Below, piece after piece: positions 43,578 through 55,204 of a stretch of 64,000 nt of DNA; the stretch's first letter is position 1, and the number at the start of each line of letters is the position of its first letter. A program made the translations under genes and the position numbers. Source of the DNA: Dichomitus squalens LYAD-421 SS1 (taxonomy: Eukaryota > Basidiomycota > Agaricomycetes > Polyporales > Polyporaceae); NCBI RefSeq assembly GCF_000275845.1, contig NW_006766890.1:561042-625041 (forward strand), given 5' to 3'. Below the pieces are notes generated by a model. The model saw nothing but the letters and a program-made list of their open reading frames with translations. It did no database searches and was not told the origin of the DNA.

Positions 43578-46175
43578 TCATTGTCCATAACCGTAGTCTG
43601 GCTGGGAAACCGGCGACGACCACCCGCCCTGGGTAGGCTGGGGCGGGCCAGGGAGGTATTGCGGAGGCCTCGGCGGTGGGCCTGGCGGGTAATAGCCCTG
43701 GTTTTGGCCAGGAGGACCAAAGCTGCTCGTTGGCGGCTCATACTGCATGTGCGAAGGCATGCTCGGAGGCGGTGGAGGCGGGGGAAGAGATTGGAACATC
43801 GACTGCTGCTGCTGGTATGTTACAGGAGGTGCCGGAAGGCTCGGTCGCCTCTTCGGCGGAGCCTGGGTGGACGGCTGCTGTGGCAGCGACATAGACGAAG
43901 ACAATTGAGGTGCAGGGCCGGAGAGCGCCAGCTGTTGCCCGTGCGAGAACGATGACTGGGGAGGAGGCGGAGGAGGGACCTGCCCCGGCAACGGCGGGGG
44001 AGGCGGTATGGACTGGTAAGGAGTTGCTGAAGGGAAGGACGGCGGTCCGTTCTGCGTGCCGTTATAGTAACCTTGTGGAGGAGGCCCGGGTGGGACAGGC
44101 AACGACGACTGTCTTCTCGCATGCTGGGGTTGAGGCGACTGCCTGGACTGAGACTGAGGTTGTGGCAATGGTCTCGAGCCTGTGTGACCTCCGGATGGGC
44201 TATCGGACAAGGGAGGAGGCGGGGGAATGTTGTCGAACGACGGTGAATGGTGTCCATATCCGTGAGGTGATTGTTCTGAGGTCGCCGAGTACGGGTGGTG
44301 GGACTGCCCTGGTGTCGAGGGAGATAGGGAATAGGCCTGCTGATGCTGCTGCTGCTGCTGACTAGCAGGGGCAGACGCAGGTGGAGGCGGAGGCGGCAGC
44401 TGAGGGTAGGACGAACTAGGAAGAGGGTTGTGCGAGAACGACGATGCAGGCGGGGTAGAGGCAGAATGAGGGAATGAGGAAGCCGGCGGGGTGGAGGCAG
44501 AGTACGATGAAGTGGGAGGTGTCTGATGTTGAGGGAACGAGGACGATGGAGGTAAGGAGTACTGACTTTGAGGATATGGAGTGGATGAAGGCGGCGGATT
44601 CTGCTGAGACGGAGGGTAATAGAGAGATGATGGTTGCGAGACAGACGGATATGACGACGAAGGCGGGGGACCTTGAGCGAACCCAGACTGCGCAGGCGGC
44701 AGAGTAGAGAAGCTGGACGAAGGCACCCTTCCCGGACCGACTGCGCCATGCCCAGTGGGAGTCGGTGTCACGGAGGGAGGAGGCAGAAAACCAGACGGCG
44801 CCGGCTGGCTGGAATTCAAGGGAACGAAGCCGGATGGTTGGGGCAGTGGCATGAATCCGGACGACTGGGGAGGTAAGCTGTATCGAGGTCTATGGCCGTG
44901 TTGAAAAGCGGAAGGTGCGGGAGTCGCAGCTTGTTCATACGCAGGTTGATACGGATCTGGCAGTGGAGCTGAATCGTGATGGTAGGGCTGAGGTCGTCCA
45001 GGACTTGAATTGAAAGCGTAGGTTTGGCTACCGTCCGAATAGGTCGATTGATGGAGACTGTGTGACGACTGACTAGAATAGGCAGACTCTGGAGGTGTTG
45101 CAGAGGCTGCTCGCGGAAGGTAGCTACCGCCAGTAGGGTGCACCTAACGAGAACGTTGGAGGGCCATAGTAGTGTGACTTGATTGAAGACGTACCGGCAT
45201 ACTTAGTCTCCTATTCCCATGATTTACGCTCAACTCAGCAAATTCGCTCGCGATCCCATCTACAGAGGAGCTGTGTGAGCGCGTTGTTTCGTAAGGGGCT
45301 ACATAGATGTCCAGCCTCGAGTTCGAGGTTCGCAACGAGGGCGGCAGGTTCTCGCGGCGAATTTCATCTCGACTGTTGGTAGAGCCGTATCTTGACAAGT
45401 CGGTGAGAGATGACGACGCTGATTCGCCTAGAGGCACGAATGTCCCGCGGCCGCCGTACTGCCCATTCGTTGGTTTCGTGTTGGCCTTCTTGACTGGAGG
45501 GGGTTCCTGTGGAACGCGGAGCCATCAATACCGCGAAACATTGCAGATGTACATGATGGAGACGCACGTCCAGCCAGAATGTCAATTCGAGGTACACTTC
45601 CCCACAATACTTGTCCTTGTACATGACCGTGAACCATTCTGGATCGGCGAGGCTTAACAACAGTAGGTCTCAGGCAACAGCATCGGCAGACGCACCATCG
45701 GTCTCTCCCTTCGTTAGCACCTCTGTCAGATCAACCTTGGTCTCCCCAATCAAATCCGGCTCTCGAACATCGTCTGCGTAGCAAGCCAGCGCCATGAAAT
45801 TCCCGCCCTTCACTTTTGGAGGCCCCTTGCCATTGCTCTTGGGTGGTGGTGGAGGTGGCTCAGCACCGGGGACTTGGGGCAGATCATCGCCCGTATCCTC
45901 GTACAACTCGAACCGGATTTCCTCGTCCCACTCGGGGTGCTGGCCACCGCGCTTGATGGCCTTGGTGCGCCGCTTCTCGCCATTGAAGACGACTTGGCAG
46001 TAAGGGTCTTGTTTTCCTATGTGTCGCTTGTTTGGTAGGTTTCTCTATTAACATGCATGCGCGAAAGGACACTGCCGTGAGTAGCGGGTAGCGTGTTAAG
46101 AGTAGTGGGTCCACACACCGCTTTCAAGATGACGACGATGAGTGTGCCGATGTGGCGGCCTTGTCCTTGGGACAT
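43578..46175 (-). CDS. C2-domain cytokinesis protein, Inn1/Fic1-like
   Basis: About 780 residues in five exons. The N-terminal 150 residues form a C2 domain: GRHIGTLIVVILKARNLPNK, KQDPYCQVVFNGEKRRTKAI, GGQHPEWDEEIRFELYEDTG, LIGETKVDLTEVLTKGETDE and WFTVMYKDKYCGEVYLELTF. A Pro-rich loop (GAEPPPPPPKSNG) is inserted between strands. After a Ser-rich linker the last 550 residues are Pro/Ser/Gln-rich with many PPPPP runs. In yeast, Inn1 and its relative Fic1 have a C2 domain plus PxxP motifs that bind SH3 proteins (Hof1/Cyk3, Cdc15/Imp2) and drive membrane ingression and septum formation; the same layout suggests the same role at hyphal septa. All four splices keep frame, the first after VVILKA. 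Confidence 0.88.
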
Positions 46176-46736
46176 CTGTATGCGCTGTGCGGGGGCGTGC
46201 AAAATCCGAAAGGCTGTCTGGACTAGTCGGACAGTGTGCAGATGAACCTGGGAGATGGAAGACAGGACCGGGAATTTATTGGGGTCGGCACCAACGTGAG
46301 CGCGACAGGTTCAAAGCAGATCACAGCCTTATTCTCGCTACGCGCCGGTCTCGGCTCGTAACGCGCCACCGCGTCTTGACTCTCCTTTAAGCTTTCCTCC
46401 GCCCTTGGATCGGGAGGCCGCCTTCGCCACACAACGATGACATACATTGCTTTTCATTGTCGTAAAGCATACAGAGTACACGACTCTAGCCCATAGAACA
46501 AGCCCTACTCTCCTATCTAGTACATGAGCATAGATCGATGCCCCGGAAGAACTCCACGGCTTCCGCATCCCGAATCTTCGAGCTTCCCGAGGCATACCAA
46601 GACAAAGACGCAGTTCTCCCGCAGTACTCCCCAACACCACCGGCATTTTCATCCCAATCACGCAGCAATGTATTGTACAGCAGGTCTGATGGCAGGCGTT
46701 GCGCAGCAAAGTGGTCAGTGTATCCGCGCGATGGAA
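46176..46736. other. Region between the C2 gene start and the GH125 stop
   Basis: About 560 bp, upstream of the C2-domain gene and downstream of the GH125 gene on the same strand. No coding sequence or TATA box can be supported. Confidence 0.35.
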
Positions 46737-48866
46737 TCACTGGCCGGGCGTGTACGGCTTGCCGTCCGTGAAGATCAGGTGAGGCTTGCGCTGCGCGAGG
46801 TCAAGGAGCATCTCGGCGAAGTAGCTGTTCGCCCACGCGAACCACGGGCGGGTGTATGTACCGTCGTAGATGGATATGGACTCGTGAATGAGACCGAGGC
46901 CACCAGTGTTCTGTGCAGCATGACGTGAGTTAGAAAATGGACATACTTAAGAGAGCAGCTCACGTTTGCGATCGTATACAAAGAATTGAGGATCTCGGAG
47001 TCGCTGTCTGTGCCGTAGATGGCCGAGATGTGGGACATCGGCCACGGGTTCCAAGCATCAACGTGCGGACCGCTATGAGATGAATCTGCTTGTGAGTGCT
47101 AAACATTCCCAGAGAAGGTCGAGACATACCCAACACCGCTGAAGTTCCTGGCGGCGTAATAAGGGTTAGCGCGCGACCACACCACCTTGCGGGTTGCTTG
47201 GTACGCCGGGTGGGTCTTGTTGAGGAAGCCGAGGTAGGGCAGGGCGAGAAGAGACTAGCGAACAACAATAGATTAATCTCACTACTAGACCTGATCGAGC
47301 GCCAAGACGCACAGGAACATTCGCGTCGTCCATGACGTATCTGCTTCCGAAACCGTCGGTCTCGTAGGCGAAGACGTTGTTCACAAGGGTGTGGTCCCAG
47401 ATCGCCTTAGTAATTGTGGAACTGTACTGACGAGCGAGCTTGCTTATATTTTTCGCCTGGTGAGTTGCGTCGAGGACATCGGCAAGATGCGTGAGCTCGA
47501 CACTCAGCATTGCATTCGCAGGAGTCAAGAACGCTAACGCCATGCACATAAGGACAAGTGGCCTTGAAATGATGAGCTGTGAGAGACACTCACAGAAAAC
47601 GCTGATGTCATCCGAGGGACGGTGATGAGTGCCGACCAAGCCAGTATAGGCCCTAGGTGCATTGTTGCCGCCGTTGGGCACAGCAGGCGAGAGCGCACCA
47701 TTGCCGCCGGTCCAGTTGTAGTATGAGATGAGGTTGAAGTCTTTGTCGAACGTCGGCTGAGACTGCTCCCAAATGACGTTGAAAATCGCGTCAATGGCGG
47801 AGAACCAGTTCGCGTTTATGAACGACGAGTCGTTCGTCGCCTGGTAGTACGACCGGGATAGTTTCAGGAACCCGCAGAGCGAGTCGATCTCATACTTGCA
47901 CTCGAAGACGGTCTGGTTATTGACGGGCCTAAAATCATCGTCAGTCACCGCTGATTGTCTACTAAGTTGTCGCTTAGTGAGCACTCACGGGTTTACGGTG
48001 ACGCCGTCAGCCCAGTCGTTGTGTGAGGGTGGCAGACCGCTCTCTGGAGGAGGCTGGAAGGCACCGCAGTACGGGTACTGAGAAACATAACGTGCCTCGT
48101 TGTTGATGACAGCCTTGACGAGTGTCGCAAGCTCTTTGTCCTGACCCAGCAGTGTGTGATAGTGCGCGAACTGGTTCGCAGTGTCACGTAGCCATTGAGC
48201 ACTTCATGAGAAGGTGAGTATCTCGAAACGTGTATATGCACTTCCAGAGACTAGAACCCACGTTATATCCTGTTCTAGCCATTCAGTGGTGGTCAATTTC
48301 CGCACACTTGGATGGTACTCACGCCCGTGATAATGAAGGCCAAGTTTTCAGTCTAACAGAAACCAGAGCACAGTTTTTCAGTCCTCGGCGCTTCGCCAAC
48401 CTTGTCTCAATACGTACAGCGTTGAAGTACTTGACAGTGGTATCAAGCGTGTTCGGGAACGTGTTCTCAAACAGACGCGCCAAGTCGGGGTCCTTGAGCC
48501 GGGCCTTCATGTCCGTAATGACTTTCTACCGAGAGGGCGTGACGCATCAGGAAGAGTCTGTTGCCAACATGGACAGGAACATACCTCCACCGCGGTGCTG
48601 TTGAATGTACGGCACTCGGGAGACGGCCGCATGTACGGCAGTGCCAAGGGCCCAGATGACGGATCACCTTGCGGACTCTATCGCCAGCATGGGATTAACG
48701 GTGTACTTCAGAGCGCAACTCGACGCGGCCAACGCGCTCCGAGTTCGCGTGCATGAACATAACGCACCTGTGCATAAGTTGTAAAGTCCGGGCAGTCCGC
48801 GGCGACGCCAGCGATAGTGGATGCAGCAACCGCCGCCGATACAAAAGATGCGAATCCGAGCTTCAT
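46737..48866 (-). CDS. Secreted GH125 exo-alpha-1,6-mannosidase
   Basis: A glycoside hydrolase family 125 protein of roughly 520 residues in about ten exons. It has a signal peptide (MKLGFASFVSAAVAASTIAG) followed by ADCPDF. Conserved family blocks are PLALPYMRPSPECRTFNS, TAQWLRDTANQFAHY, ECKYEIDSLCGFLKLSRSYY, THHRPSDD, TPANAMLSVELTHL, SRYVMDDANVPSLLALPYLG, FSGVGGPHVDAWNPWPMSHI and NTGGLGLIHESI. The Asp of WLRDTANQ and the Glu of HESI fall in the expected active-site segments. Fungal GH125 enzymes remove terminal alpha-1,6-mannose from wall or glycoprotein mannan. Frequent NxS/T sites suggest heavy N-glycosylation. The stop follows KPYTPGQ. Confidence 0.92.
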
Positions 48867-50250
48867 CTTTACAGTACTCCACGGCCAAGTCGTAAGTCGT
48901 CCAAAGGCTGCAGTGCAGAGACCGAGACCGGGGCCGGATTCGTCACTGAAGGCGTCGACGGAGTATGGCGTCCAAATTGTAGCAAAGGCATCGCAGGCCC
49001 TTAAGAACGCGTCTGCAACACGTCGGGGTGGCCCATGGTCAAGTCGTGCAATCAAGAAATCACTGCGGGCCGGGGCAGGATGTACTCATTGGAATGATGC
49101 ACGTTGCTCACGAGGACAGTGTCCACGGGGAATCTCACCCAGCTGACCCGGGCGCGAAGGTGCACGTCGGGAAGTGATGTCACGCCGAAGGACGCTGTAG
49201 ACTTTCTCGCCCTCGGGCTTCGCAGACAGGTACGTATTTGCGGGAGCAGGCGGAGCCAGGGAGACGGTGGCCGGTACGAAGTAGCTGAGGAGGTGTTGAA
49301 GCTCAAGGCAGAGTCCGTCGTGAACATTTGAACGGTCACACCACCGCGCCTTGTCCCAATATGGTAGTACATGGAATTGCGGGTATCCCACAGCATTGAG
49401 TACTTGCCAACCTGAGCAAGTGGAAGTTCATGCAGCGGTTTGCACTACAACAGACTGCGTACATGAACCATGAGCGCTGAGCAGCTTTGCAACTCGTCGC
49501 GATGATTCTAGAAGGCTATCAGGGGTATCAGACAAGAAAATACCTCATCAGATCCCCATTACATTACTGGTCGCGAACGAACCATGAGCGCATGACCGGC
49601 CTATGTCGTCCGTCTGCTCCGTCTTCCGTAAAACATCCCTCTCAGCGTCTAGACCAGTCCACAAGTCCTACTTAGAATCATCATCCAGGCAAAGTCATCA
49701 GCAAAATGCCGAGTTATTCGTGAACATATAAGGCCGTTCTACAATCGACGTCGGGACAACTCAGAATATCGGCATCGGTCGTGCGCTTTGCTGCGCTATG
49801 ACTGCGAACTCGCGCTAAAATGGGCACCACATGTACATACTTGTCACACGACCTCATGACTGGAACCATATCCGTCTTAAACGCTACCGGATACGGTGAG
49901 CGTAGCATTAGCATCGCTAGGTCGAGGAGATCATGAATAAGATGGAAGAGGTCAATGATATGCGCCCACGCAATAATATACAGAATGACGACGAAGAACA
50001 TCAACCACCACGATCGTTTCCCAGGCGGACTAGACAACATCGACTAAAGTATACCGTTTATGTCCATCAATTATCGGCGGACAGAAGAACGTGGAGTGCG
50101 TGCAGGCGTACAACGCGGTGCCACAGTCATGACTAGATTGGTGGCGATCATGATAGCTGTGAGTCGAAAGGAGATAACACGATGTGGTACCTGTTGGCAT
50201 AGAGTCACAAATTGAAAAAATTGGAGATGATTTGTGTAAACCTACCATAC
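48867..50250. other. Gene-poor region upstream of GH125
   Basis: About 1.4 kb. A minus-strand stretch at about 49060-49400 contains protein-like pieces in more than one frame (YLSAKPEGEKVYSVLRRDI and VDTVLVSNVHHSNEYILP), as if from a damaged exon, but I could not join them. The weak membrane-protein frame at 49714-50040 is listed separately. Confidence 0.35.
49714..50040 (-). CDS. Possible small membrane protein, 108 aa
   Basis: A single open frame starting MLSSPPGKRSWWLMFFVV with one or two hydrophobic segments (LMFFVVILYIIAWAHIIDLF) and then DLLDLAMLMLRSPYPVAF. The tail is polar and ends in TALYVHE. The hydrophobic block after a basic Lys/Arg turn looks like a real signal anchor, but there is no recognised family, no supporting intron and poor composition in the last third. 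It could be an exon of a larger gene. Confidence 0.25.
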   Translation of the reverse strand: MLSSPPGKRSWWLMFFVVILYIIAWAHIIDLFHLIHDLLDLAMLMLRSPYPVAFKTDMVPVMRSCDKYVHVVPILARVRSHSAAKRTTDADILSCPDVDCRTALYVHE

Positions 50251-52218
50251 TTAATCACGGGGTGCTGGTGTGGACGGTGCAGAAAGGTATTCAGTATGTG
50301 TCGTACTTGCGGGGCTCAGCGGGCTGAGGATTGCAGATGCTCTGCGACCGCCGTCGACTTCCAACTCCTGAGGCTCGCCCTCATCCGATTCTTGCTCAAG
50401 CCTTAGAGCGCCTGTCGCAGCGGCGAGCTCGACTGGCTCAGTGTCCGGCTTCGTGGGCGCTGCTGCACCGCTCCTGTTTCCGTCGATGGACGTATTCTCA
50501 AGCGACGGGGTCTCCGAGGCGACCTTGGATCCAGGGAGAGTCACGGTGGACGCCAGGTCGGGCGGGACACGCGCCTGCTGCCCAGGGAGATGCGACTTAG
50601 AAGTCACGACTTCGTCCGAGACCGCCTGCTTCTCCGCCTCCGGCTCGTTCTCAGCCGCGTCGACGGTCGTAACACTCTGGTTGGTCGGCGCATCCGACTC
50701 AGTTTCGGTGACCTCATTCGGAGGCGAGTCGATCTCCGTGTCTTCGCCTGCATCCAGGTCATCCTCCCCATCGTCATGCATACCCCCGAATCCGTCCTCC
50801 GTGCTCAAGCCGCCCGTCCTGTAGCTGCCAGATGCCCACATGCTCTTGCTCCTGACACCAGGGCTCGGCACCCCAGCCGGGCTCGGCAGCGCGACATTCG
50901 CGCTCCACCCGCTGGTCGCGCTCTCCCAGCTGCCGCGACGCGAGCTTCTCGGACGCAGCGCACGCACGCTAGCATCGACATCGTGGTCGGTATACCGCTC
51001 CTCCCCTAAGCCCTCCTCGAGGTCGCCCATCATGAAGTGGCTCGTGCTATCCGTGACACCCGCGGTATTACTCCACTGGGAGACCGAGTCATCCGCGATC
51101 GACCCTCGTCCCGACAAGGTAAGTGCACCCGCCCCAAAGCGAGCCCCAGGGAATCCAAATGCAGACGAGGCGAGCGTTAGTACGGATGCGTCGTCAGGAG
51201 GTGGGGAGGACGGGCGTGGGTTGTTACGCGGATGGTGGGCCGTATAGAGCGGGGCCGTCAGTGATGGACCACGGGAGCCTGCAGCTCCGGAGTTACCAGA
51301 TGAAGGTCGAGACGGATGAGTGGGCGAGGGCGGGAGGATGGCCGAGAATGTGACGGAACCGGCAGATAGGCCGGACGAATGCGTACGGATATTGGGTGGA
51401 ATTCGAATGCTGGGAGTAGTTGGAGTAGGTGGTGCCTGAGCGATGTGGGCCATGCCCCCCGTGAGGTCGACACTGAGCAGCGTCGTGGGCTTCGTGCTCG
51501 CAGCCATGCTCCGGAATGTACGCGAGTGCGAGAGGTACGACGAGGAAGAGCGAGATGGGGACGGAGAGGGAGGAGAGCTGGGGGGAAGAGGGCGCACCGA
51601 TGCGTCTTCATCCGCCTCTAGGTGGCTCGTAGGCGAATAGAGCGAATCGCGAGCAACAGACAGGTTGAGACCGTCATCTGATGCGCTGCGGAACGAGCCA
51701 CTGTCTGCGCTGTCTGCACTATCTGTCTCGTTGAGTGAGATTGTGCCACGAAGGCTGTGCGCCCTGGTCTGCCTGGAGCCGGTGGTATTGCTACGAGCTC
51801 GGGGTTGGAGGGCAAGGGGAGGGGCCATTGGGACTGATGAACGTCGATTGTGCTTATCCTTTCCCCGCGGCGATGGCGCACCATACCTCTGCGACTCGGA
51901 CACCCTCCGAGTGCGAACGGTGCCCGCAAGCTTTCGTTGGAACCAGTTGATGATCGGCTTGCTGGCGCGACGAGAGACTTTCTTCATCTGCTCCTGGGTG
52001 TGTGACCTCGTCGTCGTTGAGCCGGCAGCAACCATGGTGGGAGGGGGAATCGGGGCCTTAGAACCCTCCTTCTTCGACTTCACAGTCGACATGGATGAGC
52101 TCGGTGCAGCAGATTGTTGTGGAGGGGAATTCGATGCTTTTGCCTTCGGCAGCGTGGCCGCTTTAGCTGAAGGACTTGGGGCTGAACTGGATTTCTGAGG
52201 AGCAACTGCTGCAGACAT
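50251..52218 (-). CDS. Large Ser/Pro-rich disordered protein, 654 aa, unknown
   Basis: A single-exon frame of 654 residues from the ATG at 52218, which has good context (GACATGTCT on the coding side is preceded by purines). An upstream in-frame ATG at 52323 would add 35 residues. It begins MSAAVAPQKSSSAPSPSAKA. The basic block KKVSRRASKPIINWFQRKLA near residue 80 stands out as the only well-ordered motif. The rest is Ser, Pro, Thr and Ala-rich with repeated SADSADSGSF, PPSSPPSPSPSRSSSS and SRGPSLTAP stretches, then an acidic zone (MHDDGEDDLDAGEDTEIDSP) and the end APSTPAPRD. No domain, signal peptide or helix is visible. It looks like a phosphorylated scaffold or regulator; the function is unknown. 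Confidence 0.72.
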   Translation of the reverse strand: MSAAVAPQKSSSAPSPSAKAATLPKAKASNSPPQQSAAPSSSMSTVKSKKEGSKAPIPPPTMVAAGSTTTRSHTQEQMKKVSRRASKPIINWFQRKLAGTVRTRRVSESQRYGAPSPRGKDKHNRRSSVPMAPPLALQPRARSNTTGSRQTRAHSLRGTISLNETDSADSADSGSFRSASDDGLNLSVARDSLYSPTSHLEADEDASVRPLPPSSPPSPSPSRSSSSYLSHSRTFRSMAASTKPTTLLSVDLTGGMAHIAQAPPTPTTPSIRIPPNIRTHSSGLSAGSVTFSAILPPSPTHPSRPSSGNSGAAGSRGPSLTAPLYTAHHPRNNPRPSSPPPDDASVLTLASSAFGFPGARFGAGALTLSGRGSIADDSVSQWSNTAGVTDSTSHFMMGDLEEGLGEERYTDHDVDASVRALRPRSSRRGSWESATSGWSANVALPSPAGVPSPGVRSKSMWASGSYRTGGLSTEDGFGGMHDDGEDDLDAGEDTEIDSPPNEVTETESDAPTNQSVTTVDAAENEPEAEKQAVSDEVVTSKSHLPGQQARVPPDLASTVTLPGSKVASETPSLENTSIDGNRSGAAAPTKPDTEPVELAAATGALRLEQESDEGEPQELEVDGGRRASAILSPLSPASTTHTEYLSAPSTPAPRD

Positions 52219-52481
52219 GGCTGCGACGTGGAGAGTAAGATAAGGATCCGAGATGTCGCCGCGGTGGGAAGAGGGAAAGAAGCTGAGCAACCATTCGACT
52301 CGGTATTTGTGGCGGTGCTCCACGTGTTACATCATAATGTGCGAATCCTGAACATCGCACGTCGCGGGTACAATGCTGCCTCCTGATCATGAGAAGTATA
52401 GACGGAGACAGGCATGCTGGTGTCCTAGAGACTACCGGACAGTACCATCGGGAAGACAACAAACAATGCGCGAGGTACACA
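52219..52481. other. Short spacer between two minus-strand genes
   Basis: A 263-bp spacer that carries the promoter of the 654-aa protein gene and the 3' region of the ZCCHC9-type gene. Nothing else is seen. Confidence 0.35.
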
Positions 52482-53649
52482 TCAAAAGAAGACCACTCTC
52501 TTCTTTGTCGCAGCGGGCGCGGAACTGCCGAACGCCCTGACAACTCCAGAGTGAGCCGCCACCTTAACCTCCGCTTTGCGCTTCACTCTCTCTTCGATCT
52601 TCTCTGCCTTGTCTACCTCAAGCGTCCTCCTCTTGAACGTGTGGAAGTCGTCTTCGTCCGCGCCACCTTCCTGGCCTGTGCCCACGAATACAGTAGTTGC
52701 AGCCACGTCTGTCAAATTCGATATTAATGATGAGTTCTTGAGAAGGAAGCGGATGATGCCCGCACCTGGTTTCCTCATGGGGCAGTCCTTCGCAAGGTGA
52801 GTCGTCTCCTTGCATACCTTGCAACAGCCACCATTGGGATATATGCCTTTTGATTGGTTTTTCGGGCATTTTGACGCAAGATGGCCTTTGCCGGAGCATA
52901 CGAAGCAGGACGCGAAGGGCAGGGGGCTTTCCGGGTTCACGGGCTCTTTGCATCTCGACAAAGTGTGCCGACGTGACCCGCATCTTCGGTATAGTTGAGG
53001 TCTCTGTTACAAAATGCCGTTGCATCCGTACATATCACACACCTGTAGCAGATTCCAACGGTATCTCGTCCCGACTTGGATTTGCCTGGCTCGCCTCCCA
53101 GGGCGTCCGCAGCTATTGAATTGGTGCAATCTCTCGCCGTGTGCCCTTTCTCTCTGCATGCGAAACAGATTGTCTCGGAGTGCCTATGATCGATACGCTT
53201 CAGTCTACGTTGCTCTGACGCAGATTTACGAGCGTTGGAATCTATCGAACGGTTATGTGAGCACTTGGGGCGCAGTCCCACAGACAAGCCTCACCTATTG
53301 AACGGCGTTTATCGACTTGATTTCTCTTCTTCTCCTTGTCGTCATATCTGTCCTTCTTGGTGGATCGCTCTGGACCACCCTCAACCTGTTCCACACACTC
53401 TCCGCCCTCTGTGTTGTCTCCTTCGTTTACTACCTTGTGCGCCGCTTTCGCTTCTGTGTCCGAAAGCTTCGTTTTCTTTGATCGTATACGTTTCTGTTTC
53501 TTCGTCTCTGGATCCTGACTAGTTTTTCCCGATGCGTCCGCCTGCTGGCCACCAGCAGAGGTACTGCTAGGTTCTTGCGTCTCAAGCTCGTTGTCGAAGC
53601 CTGCCTGTACATAGGTTCGCTTCCGCCCGAAATTCGTGACTCGCGTCAT
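52482..53649 (-). CDS. ZCCHC9: Zinc-knuckle protein, ZCCHC9-type, four CCHC motifs
   Basis: About 330 residues in four exons. A Lys/Glu-rich N-terminal half (KKQKRIRSKKTKLSD, STKKDRYDDKEKKRN) precedes four CCHC zinc knuckles, the number found in ZCCHC9: CFACREKGHTARDC, CYRCGSRRHTLSRC, CFVCSGKGHLASKC and CKVCKETTHLAKDC. Each keeps the C-x2-C-x4-H-x4-C spacing. The tail is basic and ends in TKKRVVFF. The second knuckle is split by an intron that completes its Arg codon. The human homologue is nucleolar and bound to pre-rRNA processing; a role in ribosome biogenesis is inferred. Promoter shared with the divergent MCUR1-like gene (243 bp). Confidence 0.88.
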
Positions 53650-53892
53650 GTCGTGCTTGTATGCAGATCAGGAAGTAAAGGGGTGTAGAAACGCTGGTGA
53701 CGGCAGAGAAGATCCACTCCCATCCAAATTTAGCCTGACCGGAAGGCGATAGCCTCAACGCCACAACGCTCGCGCGTGCCAAGGCGCGCATCAAGCAACC
53801 TCTACACCCAACCACCTCCGGGCTTCTTCACATTCAGTTATCCTCTTGCTTGTTATCTTAGTACCCCTCTCTGCTGCCTACGGCCTCCGTAA
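53650..53892. promoter_or_regulatory. Divergent promoter of the ZCCHC9-type and MCUR1-like genes
   Basis: 243 bp between two diverging start codons. It has a pyrimidine-rich patch before 53893 on the + strand and no clear TATA box. Confidence 0.4.
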
Positions 53893-55204
53893 ATGCTCGC
53901 GCGCAACCTCAACTTTCTGCGCAGCGCTTGCTTGGCTGGAGATGAGTGCTTATGTCCCCGGGTTCGCCGATCCACCCTCCGCTTACGACAGGCCCCTATG
54001 GTGTCCTACGTAACTATCTGGGACCCTCGAAACCCCCAAGGCTCACAGAGCATATCTCTCGCGCACCCCAAGGATCCCACTAACCTCGGTCAGCCTGGCC
54101 CGAGTCAGAGTGCGCTCCCACCTCCGATCAGCCAAGCACCTACCCCAGAACTCCCTGCGAGCGACGGCGCGAACAGACAAGGGGAAGGCGCAGGCACCAC
54201 TCCGCCACCAGACGAGGATGCGAGCTTACCAGTCAAGTACGTGCACTCCACAATAGACCCGCAGACCAACCTGCCTCTCCCGCACGCGGGCCCGGCGTCC
54301 CCGCCTCTACACATCAATCCGCCTTTCGACACACATCGTTTCTACAAAGTGCTGGAGCAATCATTCCCCGGCCCTATCGCTTTAAACCTCATGCGCGCGA
54401 CGCGCGCTCTCCTGGTAGATAGAATAGGGCGAGTGAAGCGGGACGCGCTGACGACGCAGGACTTGGAAAGCGTGAGTCTTCTACTCGTCTGTCGTTCGAT
54501 GCCTGCCAGCGCCTGACAGGAAGCATTCATGTATGATAGCAAGCGTACTTGTTTCAGGCCGCACTCTCAGAGCTGCGCTCGGAGACTAGCGTCCTGACAA
54601 GGAATGAGACCGCCGCTATGCGGGCCGCCACTACTGCAGTAAGACGAGAAGTGGACACAATTGACACACGCATGAAAGAGGATCTCGCAACATTAAAACA
54701 CGAGTGCGTCAATTCTCTCCCCTCAGACAAGTCAAGGATTCTACGTCAACTTTCTGTAGGATCCAAATGGACCTTGATAACAGGAAAAGCGAGGCGAGAA
54801 ACGACTTGAAGCGATTAGACATCCAGGTCGAAGTAAGCTTGGGGCCGTGCCCATATCATCGAGCACACTGTCAGACGACTGACTCTGGGCGTTATAGGAA
54901 GTACTGAGTAGGGCGCTGATCACTATCAGCGAGCTGAAGACGCAAGTGGAAGAGTCGCGCTGGGAGAAGTTGAAGGCGGCAGTCGGTGAGTCCCATACTC
55001 CTGCCCATCTCACCCTCTTCATACTAACAATTTGCCGAAGGTGCATTGGCCGTGCTTTCCTTTGTTATTATAATCTCCGTCGAGATCTACGTCGTTGGTC
55101 CTTCCAGAGCTGCGAAGAGGCGTGCGGAACAACCGCCTCCCCCGCCAGTGCTTCCTCCGCTTACCCCCAACGAAGGTACCCAGATCTGGACTGGAACTAC
55201 ATAA
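53893..55204 (+). CDS. Mitochondrial coiled-coil protein, MCUR1/CCDC90 (DUF1640) family
   Basis: About 350 residues in five exons. The basic N-terminus (MLARNLNFLRSACLAG, RRSTLRLRQAP) fits a mitochondrial targeting signal, followed by a Pro-rich disordered stretch. The DUF1640 domain begins at THRFYKVLEQSFPGPIALNL and continues with ATRALLVDRIGRVKRDALT, ESQAYLFQAALSELRSE, a coiled coil (MRAATTAVRREVDTID, EDLATLKHEIQMDLDNRKSE) and LSRALITISELKTQVEESRW. One C-terminal membrane helix (ALAVLSFVIIISVEIYVVG) and a Pro-rich tail end the protein. Relatives are inner-membrane proteins linked to the calcium uniporter in animals and to cytochrome oxidase assembly in yeast (Fmp32). The role here is probably membrane organisation or assembly. 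Confidence 0.9.

Noticed and set aside
43820..44749. 309-codon minus frame rich in Arg, Leu and His
   Set aside because: It is a shifted frame of the Pro/Ser/Gln-rich tail of the C2-domain gene, which has the better frame with intact splices.
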